Positions 52,877-62,533 of a stretch of 64,000 bases of DNA are shown here, in pieces (position 1 is the first letter of the stretch; each line of letters begins with the position of its first letter). Under the pieces are notes generated by a model. It was not told where the DNA came from, made no database searches, and worked only from the letters and a program-made list of their open reading frames with translations. The stretch comes from Hyphomicrobiales bacterium. Its GTDB lineage: Bacteria; Pseudomonadota; Alphaproteobacteria; Rhizobiales; NORP267. Made by a program: the position numbers and the translations under genes. The stretch spans positions 1 to 64,000 of the forward strand of contig JAJFGZ010000076.1 of the NCBI GenBank assembly GCA_021775855.1, written 5' to 3'.

Positions 52877-55546
52877 ATGGCCGGAACGGTTGAACAGGAA
52901 ACTGATTTGCCTGCAGGCGGGCAAGGCGCGGCTGAAGATCTGGTCGCACAAACAGATACCGGGGCGCGCGATCCGTCCGGTTTTGTCGGAAAAGTCCTGA
53001 TCGGGTTGTGCATCATCTGGTCGCTTTTCCAGATTTATATCGCCTCCGAATTGCCATTCATCCTCCAGGAATATGTCTCACCCATGCTCGCGGCCATCGG
53101 GCTTGATATCCAGTTTGTCCTGGGCAGCGTGAAATCGCGCCGGGTTCACCTGGCCTTCGCCATGATATTGGCTGCGCTGGCTTATCCCCTGTTAAAATCC
53201 AGCCCGCGGAAACGGGTCCCCGGGTATGACTGGGGGCTTGCGGCACTTGGGATCATTGTCACCCTCTATGCGGTCGTCCTGCAGGACCAGATCGCCGTCC
53301 GCTCGGGCCTGCCGACCAATATGGACATGGCCATTTCCGCAGTCGGCCTGATCGTTTTGATGATCTGCACCTTCCGTGCTCTAGGGCTGCCTCTGGTGAT
53401 CGTGGTCAGCGTGTTTTTGATTTACGTCTTTTTTGGCGATCAGGCGTTCATTCCTGACGTCATTCGCTGGAAGGGGGCATCGTTCGGGAAGGCCATGTGG
53501 CATTTCTGGATGCAGGAAGAAGGTGCGTTCGGCAAACCGATCGAGGTTTCCGCCACGCTGATTTTCCTCTTTGTCCTGTTTGGTGCGATTCTGGAAAAAG
53601 CCGGCGCAGGGAACTATTTCATCAAGGTTGCTTTTGCGCTCCTTGGCCATTTGCGCGGTGGCCCGGCAAAAGCCGCCGTCGTCGCTTCCGCCATGAGCGG
53701 GCTGTATTCCGGCTCCTCGATCGCAAATGTCGTAACCACGGGTACCTTCACCATTCCCCTGATGAAGCGGACAGGATTTTCGGCCGAAAAAGCCGGCGCC
53801 GTCGAAGTGGCGTCCTCGACCAACGGTCAATTGACCCCGCCGGTGATGGGCGCAGCGGCATTCCTGATCGCGGAATTTACCGGCATCAGCTATTTCGACC
53901 TGATCCGCCATGCGTTCTTGCCAGCGATCATTTCTTATATCGCGCTTTTGTATATCGTCCATCTGGAGGCCCTGAAATTAGGCCTCAAAGGCCTGCCCAA
54001 ACCTCCAACGGGGCGTACTGCAGCGCAGTCCATGCTGTTGTTCCTGACCGGGTTTATAGGGTTCATGGTGCTTTGCCTGGTGGTCTATTACGGCCTCGGG
54101 TGGGTTAAGGTTGTCTTCCCGAACTTGTCGTTCACCACCGCCGTAGTTGCTTTCCTGGTCACCTATCTGGTGCTGATCGGGCTGGCCGCAAAGCACGAGG
54201 ATCTTGTCGTCGACCCACCGGATGCACCGATCGACAAGTTACCGCCGGCAGGCGCAACGGCCATTACAGGCCTGTATTTCATCCTGCCGATCTTCCTCCT
54301 GATATGGTCGATCATGATCGAGCGACTGTCCGCCGGGCTCGCCGCCTATTGGGCCACGCTGGCGATGATTTTTATTACCTTCACCCAGCACCCGATCAAG
54401 GCCGCGTTCCGTAAAACCGGCAATTATTTTGCAGGTTTCAAGCGCGGATTTGGCGAGGTGGTTGACGGATTGATTGGCGGCGCGCGCAGTATGATCTCGA
54501 TCGCGGTCGCGACCGGCGCGGCAGGCATTATTGTCGGCACTATCGGGCTGACCGGCGCACATCAGGTGATCGGCGATTTTGTCGAATTCCTGTCCGGCGG
54601 CAACCTGATGGTTATGCTGATCCTGGTTGCAATCATGAGCCTTGTGCTTGGCATGGGACTGCCAACTACGGCCAATTACATCGTGGTGTCGTCGCTGATG
54701 GCGCCGGTGATCCTGACAGTCGGCGCCCAAAACGGGTTGGTCCTGCCCGTGGTCGCGGCCCATATGTTCGTCTTTTATTTCGGTATTCTTGCGGACGACA
54801 CGCCCCCTGTGGGGTTGGCGGCTTTTGCCGGCGCCGCGATATCGGGCGGAGATCCCATCAAGACCGGGATCCAGGGCTTTGCCTATGATATCCGGACAGC
54901 CGTCCTGCCGTTCCTGTTTGTTTTCAACACCGAACTTCTCCTGATCAACGTCACCTGGACCAAGGGAATTATTGTGTTCCTTGTCGCCGTGGTCGCCATG
55001 CTGCTATTCGCGGCCGCGACACAAGGGTACTTCTTTGCAAAAAGCAGGCTATGGGAAACCCTTGCCCTGTTGTTGATCACGTTCACATTGTTCAGACCGG
55101 GATATTGGCTCGATATGGTGGATCCACCTTACATTCAACAGGCCGGGGCTGAGGTCGACAATCTGGCCAGCGATGTACTGCAGGGAGACATGCTGCGGTT
55201 GCGCATCAGTGGTCCTGATTTTGACGACGTGGATAAAACCCTGGCGACCACCATTCTGGTGCCCATGGGCGAGCCCGGCGACGGGATCGATCGTCTCGAT
55301 GCCGCTGGTCTAACGGTGATTATCGAGGACGGCATCGCCAAACTGGACGAACCGTTCCCTGGAACACCGTTTTTCCAGACATTGAGCGGGTTCGACTTTT
55401 TTGCTGACGATGCACCTGTTCAAATCCTCACGGCAGGTGTGCCGGCGGATCGGATGCCGAAAGAGGTATTCTATATCCCGGCTTTGATCCTGCTTGGCAT
55501 CGTCATTCTGTTCCAGCGCCGTCGCCAGACGGTCCCGGCATTTTGA
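52877..55546 (+). CDS. TRAP transporter fused permease (4TM/12TM DctQM fusion)
   Basis: 889 residues with about 16 or more membrane helices: the small DctQ-like part lies near the N-terminus and the large DctM part follows, with 'GLYSGSSIANVVTTGTFTIPLMKRTGFSAEKAGAVEVASSTNGQLTPPVMGAAAFLIAEF' and 'SLVLGMGLPTTANYIVVSSLMAP'. The C-terminal 110 residues form a soluble region before a last helix. Transports the TAXI ligand with Na+ or H+. ATG with GAGGGGAGACG upstream. The gene follows the TAXI gene after 175 bases and precedes the UspA gene. Confidence 0.94.
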   Translation: MAGTVEQETDLPAGGQGAAEDLVAQTDTGARDPSGFVGKVLIGLCIIWSLFQIYIASELPFILQEYVSPMLAAIGLDIQFVLGSVKSRRVHLAFAMILAALAYPLLKSSPRKRVPGYDWGLAALGIIVTLYAVVLQDQIAVRSGLPTNMDMAISAVGLIVLMICTFRALGLPLVIVVSVFLIYVFFGDQAFIPDVIRWKGASFGKAMWHFWMQEEGAFGKPIEVSATLIFLFVLFGAILEKAGAGNYFIKVAFALLGHLRGGPAKAAVVASAMSGLYSGSSIANVVTTGTFTIPLMKRTGFSAEKAGAVEVASSTNGQLTPPVMGAAAFLIAEFTGISYFDLIRHAFLPAIISYIALLYIVHLEALKLGLKGLPKPPTGRTAAQSMLLFLTGFIGFMVLCLVVYYGLGWVKVVFPNLSFTTAVVAFLVTYLVLIGLAAKHEDLVVDPPDAPIDKLPPAGATAITGLYFILPIFLLIWSIMIERLSAGLAAYWATLAMIFITFTQHPIKAAFRKTGNYFAGFKRGFGEVVDGLIGGARSMISIAVATGAAGIIVGTIGLTGAHQVIGDFVEFLSGGNLMVMLILVAIMSLVLGMGLPTTANYIVVSSLMAPVILTVGAQNGLVLPVVAAHMFVFYFGILADDTPPVGLAAFAGAAISGGDPIKTGIQGFAYDIRTAVLPFLFVFNTELLLINVTWTKGIIVFLVAVVAMLLFAAATQGYFFAKSRLWETLALLLITFTLFRPGYWLDMVDPPYIQQAGAEVDNLASDVLQGDMLRLRISGPDFDDVDKTLATTILVPMGEPGDGIDRLDAAGLTVIIEDGIAKLDEPFPGTPFFQTLSGFDFFADDAPVQILTAGVPADRMPKEVFYIPALILLGIVILFQRRRQTVPAF

Positions 55547-55642
55547 AGGAGGCGGGCATGGCCATAGCGGACCACCTGCACATGACGGTCGGTTGGGACC
55601 AGCCGGCTTCATTACATTCGTCCAACCCGGAAGGAGCATAAC

Positions 55643-56071
55643 ATGAGCGGCAAAGTACTGGTTGCCATCGACCTGGCCCACGCGAATGAACAAAAGACTA
55701 TCCTGGAGACCGGCAAAAAGCTGGCCGAACTGGACGGCGCCAGCCTCTCGGTTGTAACCGTTATTCCTGATTTCGGCATGAGTGTTGTCGGCAGCTATTT
55801 CGATAAAAATACCAGCGCGAAAGCGCTTGAAATGGCGACGGAAAATCTGCACGCTTTTGTCAGCGAAACCCTCGGCAGCGGGTATGATGTGCAACACGTC
55901 ATCCGGATGGGTACGGCGTATGCGGAAATACTCCAAGCCGCGAAAGAGCTAAACATCACCCTGATTGTTCTTGGCGCCCACAAACCCGAGTTCAAGGATT
56001 TTCTGCTGGGCCCCAACGCCGCCCGCGTGGTCCGGCATTCCAATTGCTCGATACATGTGGTGCGCGACTAG
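55643..56071 (+). CDS. UspA-family universal stress protein linked to TRAP transporter
   Basis: 142 residues, alpha/beta UspA fold: 'GKVLVAIDLAHANEQKTILETGKKLAELDGASLSVVTVIPDFGMSVVGSY'. The usual ATP loop G-x2-G-x9-G-[ST] is altered to 'LGAHKPEFKDFLLGPNAARVVRHS', a form seen in TRAP-linked UspA proteins such as TeaD. These bind nucleotide and may regulate the transporter. ATG with AAGGAGC upstream. Third gene of the TRAP unit. Confidence 0.88.
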   Translation: MSGKVLVAIDLAHANEQKTILETGKKLAELDGASLSVVTVIPDFGMSVVGSYFDKNTSAKALEMATENLHAFVSETLGSGYDVQHVIRMGTAYAEILQAAKELNITLIVLGAHKPEFKDFLLGPNAARVVRHSNCSIHVVRD

Positions 56072-56276
56072 AAGCGGAGCCGGGTCGCGCCAGGCCGCCA
56101 ATTACCCGTCGCGGGCGCGGTGCAATGTTGCGCACCGGGCGTCGACTGGATAAATAATCGCACGTGCAAGGATGCGGGCCGACACGAGATTGTGTCAGGG
56201 CTTCATTCGATAATGGCTGGACCCGGTCCGGAGATAATTTCCGGTGGGTCCGGGTATCTTGAAAGAACAACGCGTC

Positions 56277-58211
56277 ATGTGCGGGATCGCCGGCCTGATA
56301 GATTTGAGACGCCAGAATTCGGGCGAACAGTTGCGCGCATCAGCGGAGGCGATGGCTGACGCGGTCACGCATCGCGGACCCGATGCATCCGGTACCTGGG
56401 CTGATCCGGCCCACGGTGTTGCATTTGGCCACCGGCGGCTATCGATTGTCGATCTGAGCGAGGCCGGTGCCCAGCCAATGAAATCAAGCTGCGGACGGAT
56501 GGTTATTTCCTATAACGGCGAAGTTTATAACGCCGCTGAATTGCGCACCAAACTGGAAACAGCAGGGCGAACTTTTCGCGGCCATTCCGATACCGAGGTG
56601 ATTGTCGAAGCCTGCGCAGAATGGGGGTTGGCGCGCACGCTCGAAAAACTCAACGGCATGTTCGCCTTTGCTCTTTGGGATTGTAAGGAAAAAATCCTGA
56701 CTCTGGTGCGCGACCGTATAGGGATCAAGCCGCTCTACTGGGCGGCCTTTGAAGGCCTGGTTATATTCGGTTCGGAACTACGCGCGCTTCGGGCTCATCC
56801 CGGCTGGACGCCGCAGCTCAACCGCGACGCGCTCGCCTCATATCTGCGCCACAATTGTATCCCCGCGCCGCACACGATTTATCGCGGCGTGCAGAAACTC
56901 ATGCCCGGTCGGTTGGTCAGCTTCGGGCCCGAAGGCAAATTGCGGCAAGAGACTTATTGGTCGATGGAGGAGGCCGCAAAGGCGGGGATGGCGGACCGGC
57001 TGGATATCAGCGACGACGAGGCCTTGGCGGCCCTGGAAGATTTGCTAACAGACGCAGTCTCGAAGCGAATGATCGCCGATGTCCCGCTCGGGTCGTTCCT
57101 GTCCGGCGGGATAGATTCGTCCACCATTACCGCGTTGATGCAGGCCCAATCAAATAAACCTGTGAAAACCTTCACAATCGGGTTCGATGAAAAGGGTTTT
57201 GACGAATCGGCCCACGCCAAGGCCGTCGCGGATCATCTGGGAACCGACCATACGGAATTGTTTGTGAGCGCGCGCCAGGCGCTGGACGTGATCCCGAAAC
57301 TCCCTTCGATGTACGACGAGCCGTTCGCTGATTCGTCACAGATCCCGACATTTCTATTGTCCGAAATGACCCGCAAACATGTCACCGTCGCGCTCTCCGG
57401 CGATGGCGGCGATGAGTTATTTGCGGGCTATACCCGTTATTTCCAGATTGCAAAATACGGTGGCTCAATCGCCGCCCTGCCCCGTCCGCTGCGCAACCTG
57501 GGAGCGGCGGCCATCAATGCCCTGCCGCCCGCTATCTGGGATGGCATGTTTGCTATTGTCCCCGAACGCCACCGCCCGTCCCTGCCGAGCGACAAGATGA
57601 AGAAAATAGCCGGCGTGCTGGGCGGCGAGGGGGACAGCCTGTACCACCATTTGATCAGCCACTGGCCGGAGCCAGACCAGATTGTCAAAGGTGCAAAGGA
57701 GCCTCGGGGCCTCGTCTGGGATGAACGCCAACTCAGCATTGTGCCAGACCCGATCGAGCGGATGCAGTATCTCGACAGCCAAACCTATCTCCCCGACGAC
57801 ATCCTGACCAAGGTCGACCGGGCCAGCATGGCGGTGTCGCTCGAAGCCAGGGTGCCTCTGCTGGACCATCGGATGGTCGAGTTCTCGTGGCGGTTGCCGG
57901 GACGATTTAAAATCCGCGACGGCAAGGGAAAATGGCTATTGCGCCAGCTTCTCTACAGGCACGTTCCACCCAATCTGATTGAGCGCCCGAAAACCGGGTT
58001 CGGGATTCCGCTGGATTCCTGGCTCCGAGGGCCCTTGCGCGATTGGTGCGAAGACCTGCTTGATGAAAACAAGCTACGCGACCAGGATATTTTCGATCCC
58101 GGGCCGATCCGCCTCAAATGGCAGGAGCACGTATCAGGCAAACGCAACTGGCACTATCATTTGTGGGATATATTGATGTTCCAGGCGTGGCATGCGGACA
58201 ACCCGCTATGA
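56277..58211 (+). CDS. asnB: Asparagine synthase (glutamine-hydrolysing)
   Basis: 644 residues from the ATG at 56277 (MCGIAGLIDLRRQNSGEQL), so the catalytic Cys2 is the Ntn nucleophile after Met removal; the tracked start adds 11 residues and would block it. N-terminal glutaminase with 'VTHRGPDASG', 'FGHRRLSIVDLS' and 'YNGEVYNAAELR'. The synthetase half has the PP-loop 'FLSGGIDSSTITALM'. Members near polysaccharide genes may amidate a sugar acid instead of aspartate. Precedes pyc by 28 bases. Confidence 0.92.
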   Translation: MCGIAGLIDLRRQNSGEQLRASAEAMADAVTHRGPDASGTWADPAHGVAFGHRRLSIVDLSEAGAQPMKSSCGRMVISYNGEVYNAAELRTKLETAGRTFRGHSDTEVIVEACAEWGLARTLEKLNGMFAFALWDCKEKILTLVRDRIGIKPLYWAAFEGLVIFGSELRALRAHPGWTPQLNRDALASYLRHNCIPAPHTIYRGVQKLMPGRLVSFGPEGKLRQETYWSMEEAAKAGMADRLDISDDEALAALEDLLTDAVSKRMIADVPLGSFLSGGIDSSTITALMQAQSNKPVKTFTIGFDEKGFDESAHAKAVADHLGTDHTELFVSARQALDVIPKLPSMYDEPFADSSQIPTFLLSEMTRKHVTVALSGDGGDELFAGYTRYFQIAKYGGSIAALPRPLRNLGAAAINALPPAIWDGMFAIVPERHRPSLPSDKMKKIAGVLGGEGDSLYHHLISHWPEPDQIVKGAKEPRGLVWDERQLSIVPDPIERMQYLDSQTYLPDDILTKVDRASMAVSLEARVPLLDHRMVEFSWRLPGRFKIRDGKGKWLLRQLLYRHVPPNLIERPKTGFGIPLDSWLRGPLRDWCEDLLDENKLRDQDIFDPGPIRLKWQEHVSGKRNWHYHLWDILMFQAWHADNPL

Positions 58212-58239
58212 GGCTTGTCGAATAAAAAGGGACTGCACT

Positions 58240-61200
58240 TTGAAAATCAGCAAGATACTGATCGCCAATCGCGGCGAAATCGCTATCCGTGTCATGCGCG
58301 CCGCGAACGAACTGGGCATCCGCACCGTCGCGATCTATGCGATCGAGGACAAGCTGTCCCTGCACCGCTATAAATCTGACGAAGCGTACCGGGTTGGCGA
58401 AGGGCTGGGGCCGGTGCGGGCGTATCTCGATATCGATGACATTATCCGCGTTGCCAGGGACGCCGGGGTGGATGCTATCCATTCGGGCTACGGGTTTCTT
58501 TCGGAAAAACCCGAATTTGCAGAAGCTGTCATGGCCGCCGGGATGATCTGGATCGGTCCACCGCCGGATGTCATGCGGTCACTTGGCAACAAGGTGTCGG
58601 CGCGGGATCTGGCGCTCGCAGCTGGGGTCCCGGTCATGCCGGCGACCGACGCGCTGCCCGAAGACGTGGACGCGATCAAACAGCTCGCGCATGAAATTGG
58701 CCTGCCGGTTATGCTGAAGGCCAGCTGGGGCGGTGGTGGGCGCGGGATGCGTATCATCGAGGATGAAAACGACCTGATCGACCAGGTCCAGGCCGGGCGG
58801 CGCGAAGCCGAGAACGCGTTCGGCAACGGCGAAGTATATCTCGAAAAACTGGTGCGCCGGGCACGCCACGTGGAAGTGCAACTGCTCGGCGATACCCACG
58901 GCAATATAGTGCATTTGTGGGAGCGCGATTGCTCGGTCCAACGGCGCTATCAGAAAGTCGTCGAGCGCGCACCCGCACCCTACCTGTCCGACAGCCAGCG
59001 CACAGACCTGTGCGCGTCGGCGTTGACGCTCGCGAGCCAGGCAAATTACGTCAATGCCGGGACGGTCGAGTTTCTGCTCGATACGGAGACGGGTGAGTTC
59101 TATTTTATTGAAGTCAATCCGCGCATCCAGGTCGAGCATACGGTCACCGAGGAAGTGACCGGGATTGATATCGTCAAGGCCCAGATCAGGATCGCGGAAG
59201 GCGCCCGGATCGGCGAGGTCGAAACTAGCGGCATCCCGGCACAAGCCGATATCGTCCTTAACGGCCACGCCATGCAATGCCGGATCACCACCGAAGACCC
59301 GGAGAATAATTTTGTGCCCGATTATGGCCGCATCACCGCCTATCGCGGCGCCACCGGCTTCGGCGTACGGCTCGATGGCGGCACGGCCTATTCCGGCGCT
59401 GTCATTACGCGGTATTACGATTCTCTACTTGAAAAGATCACTACCTGGGCGCCGACGGCAGACGAGGCGATCGCACGCATGGACCGGGCGCTGCGCGAAT
59501 TCCGCATCCGGGGCGTGGCGACCAACATCGTTTTCATTGAAAACCTGATCAACCACCCGTCCTTCCGGGCGATGGACTATACGACCCGGTTCATCGATGA
59601 GACGCCGGGGCTGTTCGATTTCCCAAAACGTCGCGACCGGGCGACGCGGCTTTTGCGCTATATCGCGGATATCAACGTGAACGGACAGCGCGAGGCGAAG
59701 GACCGCGCCCGCCCTGCCCCACACGCACAAGTTCCCGTCCTGCCGACACCGCCATCGGAGCTGCCCGAATTCGGCGAGACCGCCAAATCGATTTTGGATG
59801 CCCAGGGTCCGCGAGTGGTCGCCGACTGGATGCTCGCTCAAAAACGGTTGTTGGTCACAGATACCACCATGCGAGATGCGCATCAGTCGCTGCTTGCGAC
59901 CCGGATGCGCACATACGACATGGTCGCAGTTGCCCCCGCATATGAAGCCCAATTGAAAAACCTGTTCTCACTCGAATGTTGGGGTGGCGCGACGTTTGAT
60001 GTAGCCATGCGGTTTCTTGACGAATGCCCATGGGAGAGGCTCGCAAAGTTGCGCGAAAAGATGCCCGGTCATCTCCTGCAAATGCTGTTTCGGGGATCGA
60101 ATGGGGTTGGCTATACGAGCTACTCGGACAATGCGGTGCGCAGTTTTGTGAAGCGCTCAGCGGAAAGTGGGGTCGATGTATTTCGGGTCTTTGACAGCCT
60201 CAACTGGGTCGAAAATATGCGGGTCGCGATCGACGCGGTGTGCGAGGCCAACAAACTCTGCGAGGGCGCCATCTGCTATACCGGCGATCTGTTCGACAAA
60301 ACCCGCAGCACTTACAATCTCGATTATTACCTGAAAATGGCCGGTGAGCTGAAAGCCGCCGGGGTGCATGTCATCGCCCTCAAGGACATGGCCGGGCTGC
60401 TCAAACCAGCGGCCGCCACAATCCTTATCCCGGCGCTCAGACAAGAAACCGGATTGCCCGTCCATCTGCATACCCACGACACATCTGGTATTTCGGCGGC
60501 GACCGTCCTTGCAGCAACCGAAGCCGGTGTGGATGCGGCGGATGCCGCGATGGATTCGTTTTCCGGCCTGACCTCGCAACCCAATCTCGGGTCGATCGTC
60601 GAAGCGCTGCGCCACTCGGACCGCGACACCGGGCTGGATGCCGCAACGATACGGACCTTCTCCGATTATTGGGAGGCCGTGCGCGACCAATACGCGGCGT
60701 TCGAACCCGACATGCGCGCCGGGGCGTCGGAAGTTTACCTGCACGAAATGCCGGGCGGGCAATTTACCAATCTGAAGGAACAAGCCCGCTCCATGGGGTT
60801 GGCCGACAAGTGGCACACAATCGCCAAAACCTACGCTGACGTGAACGCCATGTTCGGCGATATCGTCAAGGTTACGCCGTCCTCGAAAACCGTCGGCGAC
60901 ATGGCGCTGACCATGGTGGCGGGCGGGTTGAAGCGCGCCGATGTGGAAGACCCTGGCAAGGAAATATCTTTCCCGGATTCAGTCGTCAGCTTTTTCCATG
61001 GGGATCTCGGGCAACCGCCCAATGGATTTCCCGAGGCCCTGCAAAAGAAGGTTCTGAAGGGTGATAAGCCAATCACCGGGCGACCGGGCAAAAATCTCGG
61101 GGACGCTGATTTTGCTGAAATGACCCGGGAGGCTTCCGAGGCTGCGGGACGCGACGTGTCTGACGAAGAATTACATTCTCATATCATGTACCCAAAAGTG

Positions 61201-61689
61201 TTCGCGGATTATATGGCGCGGCGGCAGGATTATGGCCCGGTCGCCATTCTGCCAACCAAGGTGTTTTTCTACGGCATGGAGCCTGGTACCGAGATTGGCG
61301 TCGATCTGGAACCCGGCAAGCGGTTGCATATCCGCTGCCAGACCATCGGCGAGATCGACGATGACGGCCTGCGCCGGGTGTTTTTTGAACTGAACGGGCA
61401 ACCCCGCTCGATCCGTATGCCGGACCGCTCGGTGACCAAAGACATGGTCCGGCACCCCAAGGCCGACCCGGGCAACGACAAACACGTCGCCGCGCCCATG
61501 CCAGGTCTGGTCGCCTCGGTTGCCGTTCAGATTGGCCAACAGGTGGATGAAGGCAACGTGTTGTTGACGATGGAAGCCATGAAGATGGAATCCTCGATCC
61601 ACGCCGAGCGCGGCGGCAGGATCAAGGCCATCCACGCGCCTGCCGGGACCCAGGTCGACGCCAAGGATCTGTTGTTGGAATTCGAATAG
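58240..61689 (+). CDS. pyc: Pyruvate carboxylase
   Basis: Biotin enzyme making oxaloacetate from pyruvate and bicarbonate. 1149 residues from a TTG at 58240 (LKISKILIANRGEIAIR), which has AAAAGGGA 8 bases upstream; the tracked ATG 16 codons earlier lies inside the asnB tail. Biotin carboxylase (1-455: 'ILIANRGEIAIRVMRAANEL', 'ASWGGGGRGMRIIE', 'VNPRIQVEHTVTEEVTG'), carboxyltransferase (about 525-830: 'DTTMRDAHQSLLATRMRTYDM', 'LKDMAGLLKP') and a BCCP tail with 'MEAMKMESSIHAE'. Confidence 0.96.
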   Translation: MKISKILIANRGEIAIRVMRAANELGIRTVAIYAIEDKLSLHRYKSDEAYRVGEGLGPVRAYLDIDDIIRVARDAGVDAIHSGYGFLSEKPEFAEAVMAAGMIWIGPPPDVMRSLGNKVSARDLALAAGVPVMPATDALPEDVDAIKQLAHEIGLPVMLKASWGGGGRGMRIIEDENDLIDQVQAGRREAENAFGNGEVYLEKLVRRARHVEVQLLGDTHGNIVHLWERDCSVQRRYQKVVERAPAPYLSDSQRTDLCASALTLASQANYVNAGTVEFLLDTETGEFYFIEVNPRIQVEHTVTEEVTGIDIVKAQIRIAEGARIGEVETSGIPAQADIVLNGHAMQCRITTEDPENNFVPDYGRITAYRGATGFGVRLDGGTAYSGAVITRYYDSLLEKITTWAPTADEAIARMDRALREFRIRGVATNIVFIENLINHPSFRAMDYTTRFIDETPGLFDFPKRRDRATRLLRYIADINVNGQREAKDRARPAPHAQVPVLPTPPSELPEFGETAKSILDAQGPRVVADWMLAQKRLLVTDTTMRDAHQSLLATRMRTYDMVAVAPAYEAQLKNLFSLECWGGATFDVAMRFLDECPWERLAKLREKMPGHLLQMLFRGSNGVGYTSYSDNAVRSFVKRSAESGVDVFRVFDSLNWVENMRVAIDAVCEANKLCEGAICYTGDLFDKTRSTYNLDYYLKMAGELKAAGVHVIALKDMAGLLKPAAATILIPALRQETGLPVHLHTHDTSGISAATVLAATEAGVDAADAAMDSFSGLTSQPNLGSIVEALRHSDRDTGLDAATIRTFSDYWEAVRDQYAAFEPDMRAGASEVYLHEMPGGQFTNLKEQARSMGLADKWHTIAKTYADVNAMFGDIVKVTPSSKTVGDMALTMVAGGLKRADVEDPGKEISFPDSVVSFFHGDLGQPPNGFPEALQKKVLKGDKPITGRPGKNLGDADFAEMTREASEAAGRDVSDEELHSHIMYPKVFADYMARRQDYGPVAILPTKVFFYGMEPGTEIGVDLEPGKRLHIRCQTIGEIDDDGLRRVFFELNGQPRSIRMPDRSVTKDMVRHPKADPGNDKHVAAPMPGLVASVAVQIGQQVDEGNVLLTMEAMKMESSIHAERGGRIKAIHAPAGTQVDAKDLLLEFE

Positions 61690-61933
61690 GACAAGCGCCG
61701 CAACGGATCATTCACCGACCCAACTCTTGGCGAAATCTGCAATCATATTTTACTTTTGGCGTATTGGCCTCCCATTCGAGAGGTGCGATACACTACACAA
61801 CGTCCGTCAGCTTTATCACAGGCTTTTCAATGAAGGTTCCCGCTCAGTTTGCGATGGCCGACGGCATGCGCCGCTCTTTCATTAGGCCAAAGAGCGATAC
61901 GAACGGTGATACAGGACAGGATTTGAACCTTTC
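61690..61933. other. Intergenic region before the WbpD-like gene
   Basis: 244 bases with no supported gene. A frame-shifted 91-residue ORF (61764-62039) overlaps the acetyltransferase start and has no motif. No clear hairpin terminator is seen behind pyc. Confidence 0.45.
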
Positions 61934-62515
61934 ATGGCCGACCAGTTTGAGGACGTATTCGTCCACGAAAGTTCCTATGTCGACGAGCCGTGTAAAATCG
62001 GCGCCGGGACGCGTATTTGGCACTTTTCGCACATTTTAAAAGATTGCGATATCGGGTCGGATTGCATCATCGGCCAAAACGTCATGATCGGCCCGGCCGT
62101 TAAAATCGGCAAAAAGTGCAAGATCCAGAACAATGTCAGCCTCTATAGAGGCATCGAGCTTGAAGACGGTGTTTTCTGTGCGCCGTCCTGTGTTTTTACC
62201 AATGTCAATAATCCGCGCGCCGAAATAGAGCGCAAGGACGAATTCCGTCCGACCCTGGTTAAACGCGGTTCCAGCATCGGCGCCAACGCAACCATTTTAT
62301 GCGGTTGCACGCTTGGCGAATATTGTTTCATCGGCGCCGGCGCGGTGGTGACCAACGATGTCCCGGCATATGCCCTGATGGCTGGGGTCCCGGCGAAACG
62401 GATCGGCTGGATGAGCAAGGCCGGGGTTAAACTTGGCGACGACCTGGTTTGTCCTTTAAAGGGCGACCGGTACGAAGAAACCGGCGACGGCCATTTGCGT
62501 CCCCTTTCAACTTAA
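61934..62515 (+). CDS. Left-handed beta-helix acetyltransferase (WbpD/WlbB-like)
   Basis: 193 residues of hexapeptide repeats: '[38 protein letters not shown]' and onward, with '[32 protein letters not shown]' and '[26 protein letters not shown]'. It matches the branch that N-acetylates UDP-3-amino-2-acetamido-2,3-dideoxy-D-glucuronate in LPS O-antigen synthesis. The next gene, a WbpE-like aminotransferase, starts 18 bases later and would make its substrate, which strengthens the call. Confidence 0.85.
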   Translation: MADQFEDVFVHESSYVDEPCKIGAGTRIWHFSHILKDCDIGSDCIIGQNVMIGPAVKIGKKCKIQNNVSLYRGIELEDGVFCAPSCVFTNVNNPRAEIERKDEFRPTLVKRGSSIGANATILCGCTLGEYCFIGAGAVVTNDVPAYALMAGVPAKRIGWMSKAGVKLGDDLVCPLKGDRYEETGDGHLRPLST

Positions 62516-62533
62516 ATTTGGTGTAAAAAACTG

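Noticed and set aside
56118-56137. Hairpin CGGTGC-AATGTTGC-GCACCG after the UspA gene
   Set aside because: A perfect 6-bp stem but in GC-rich sequence with no T-run; too weak to call a terminator.
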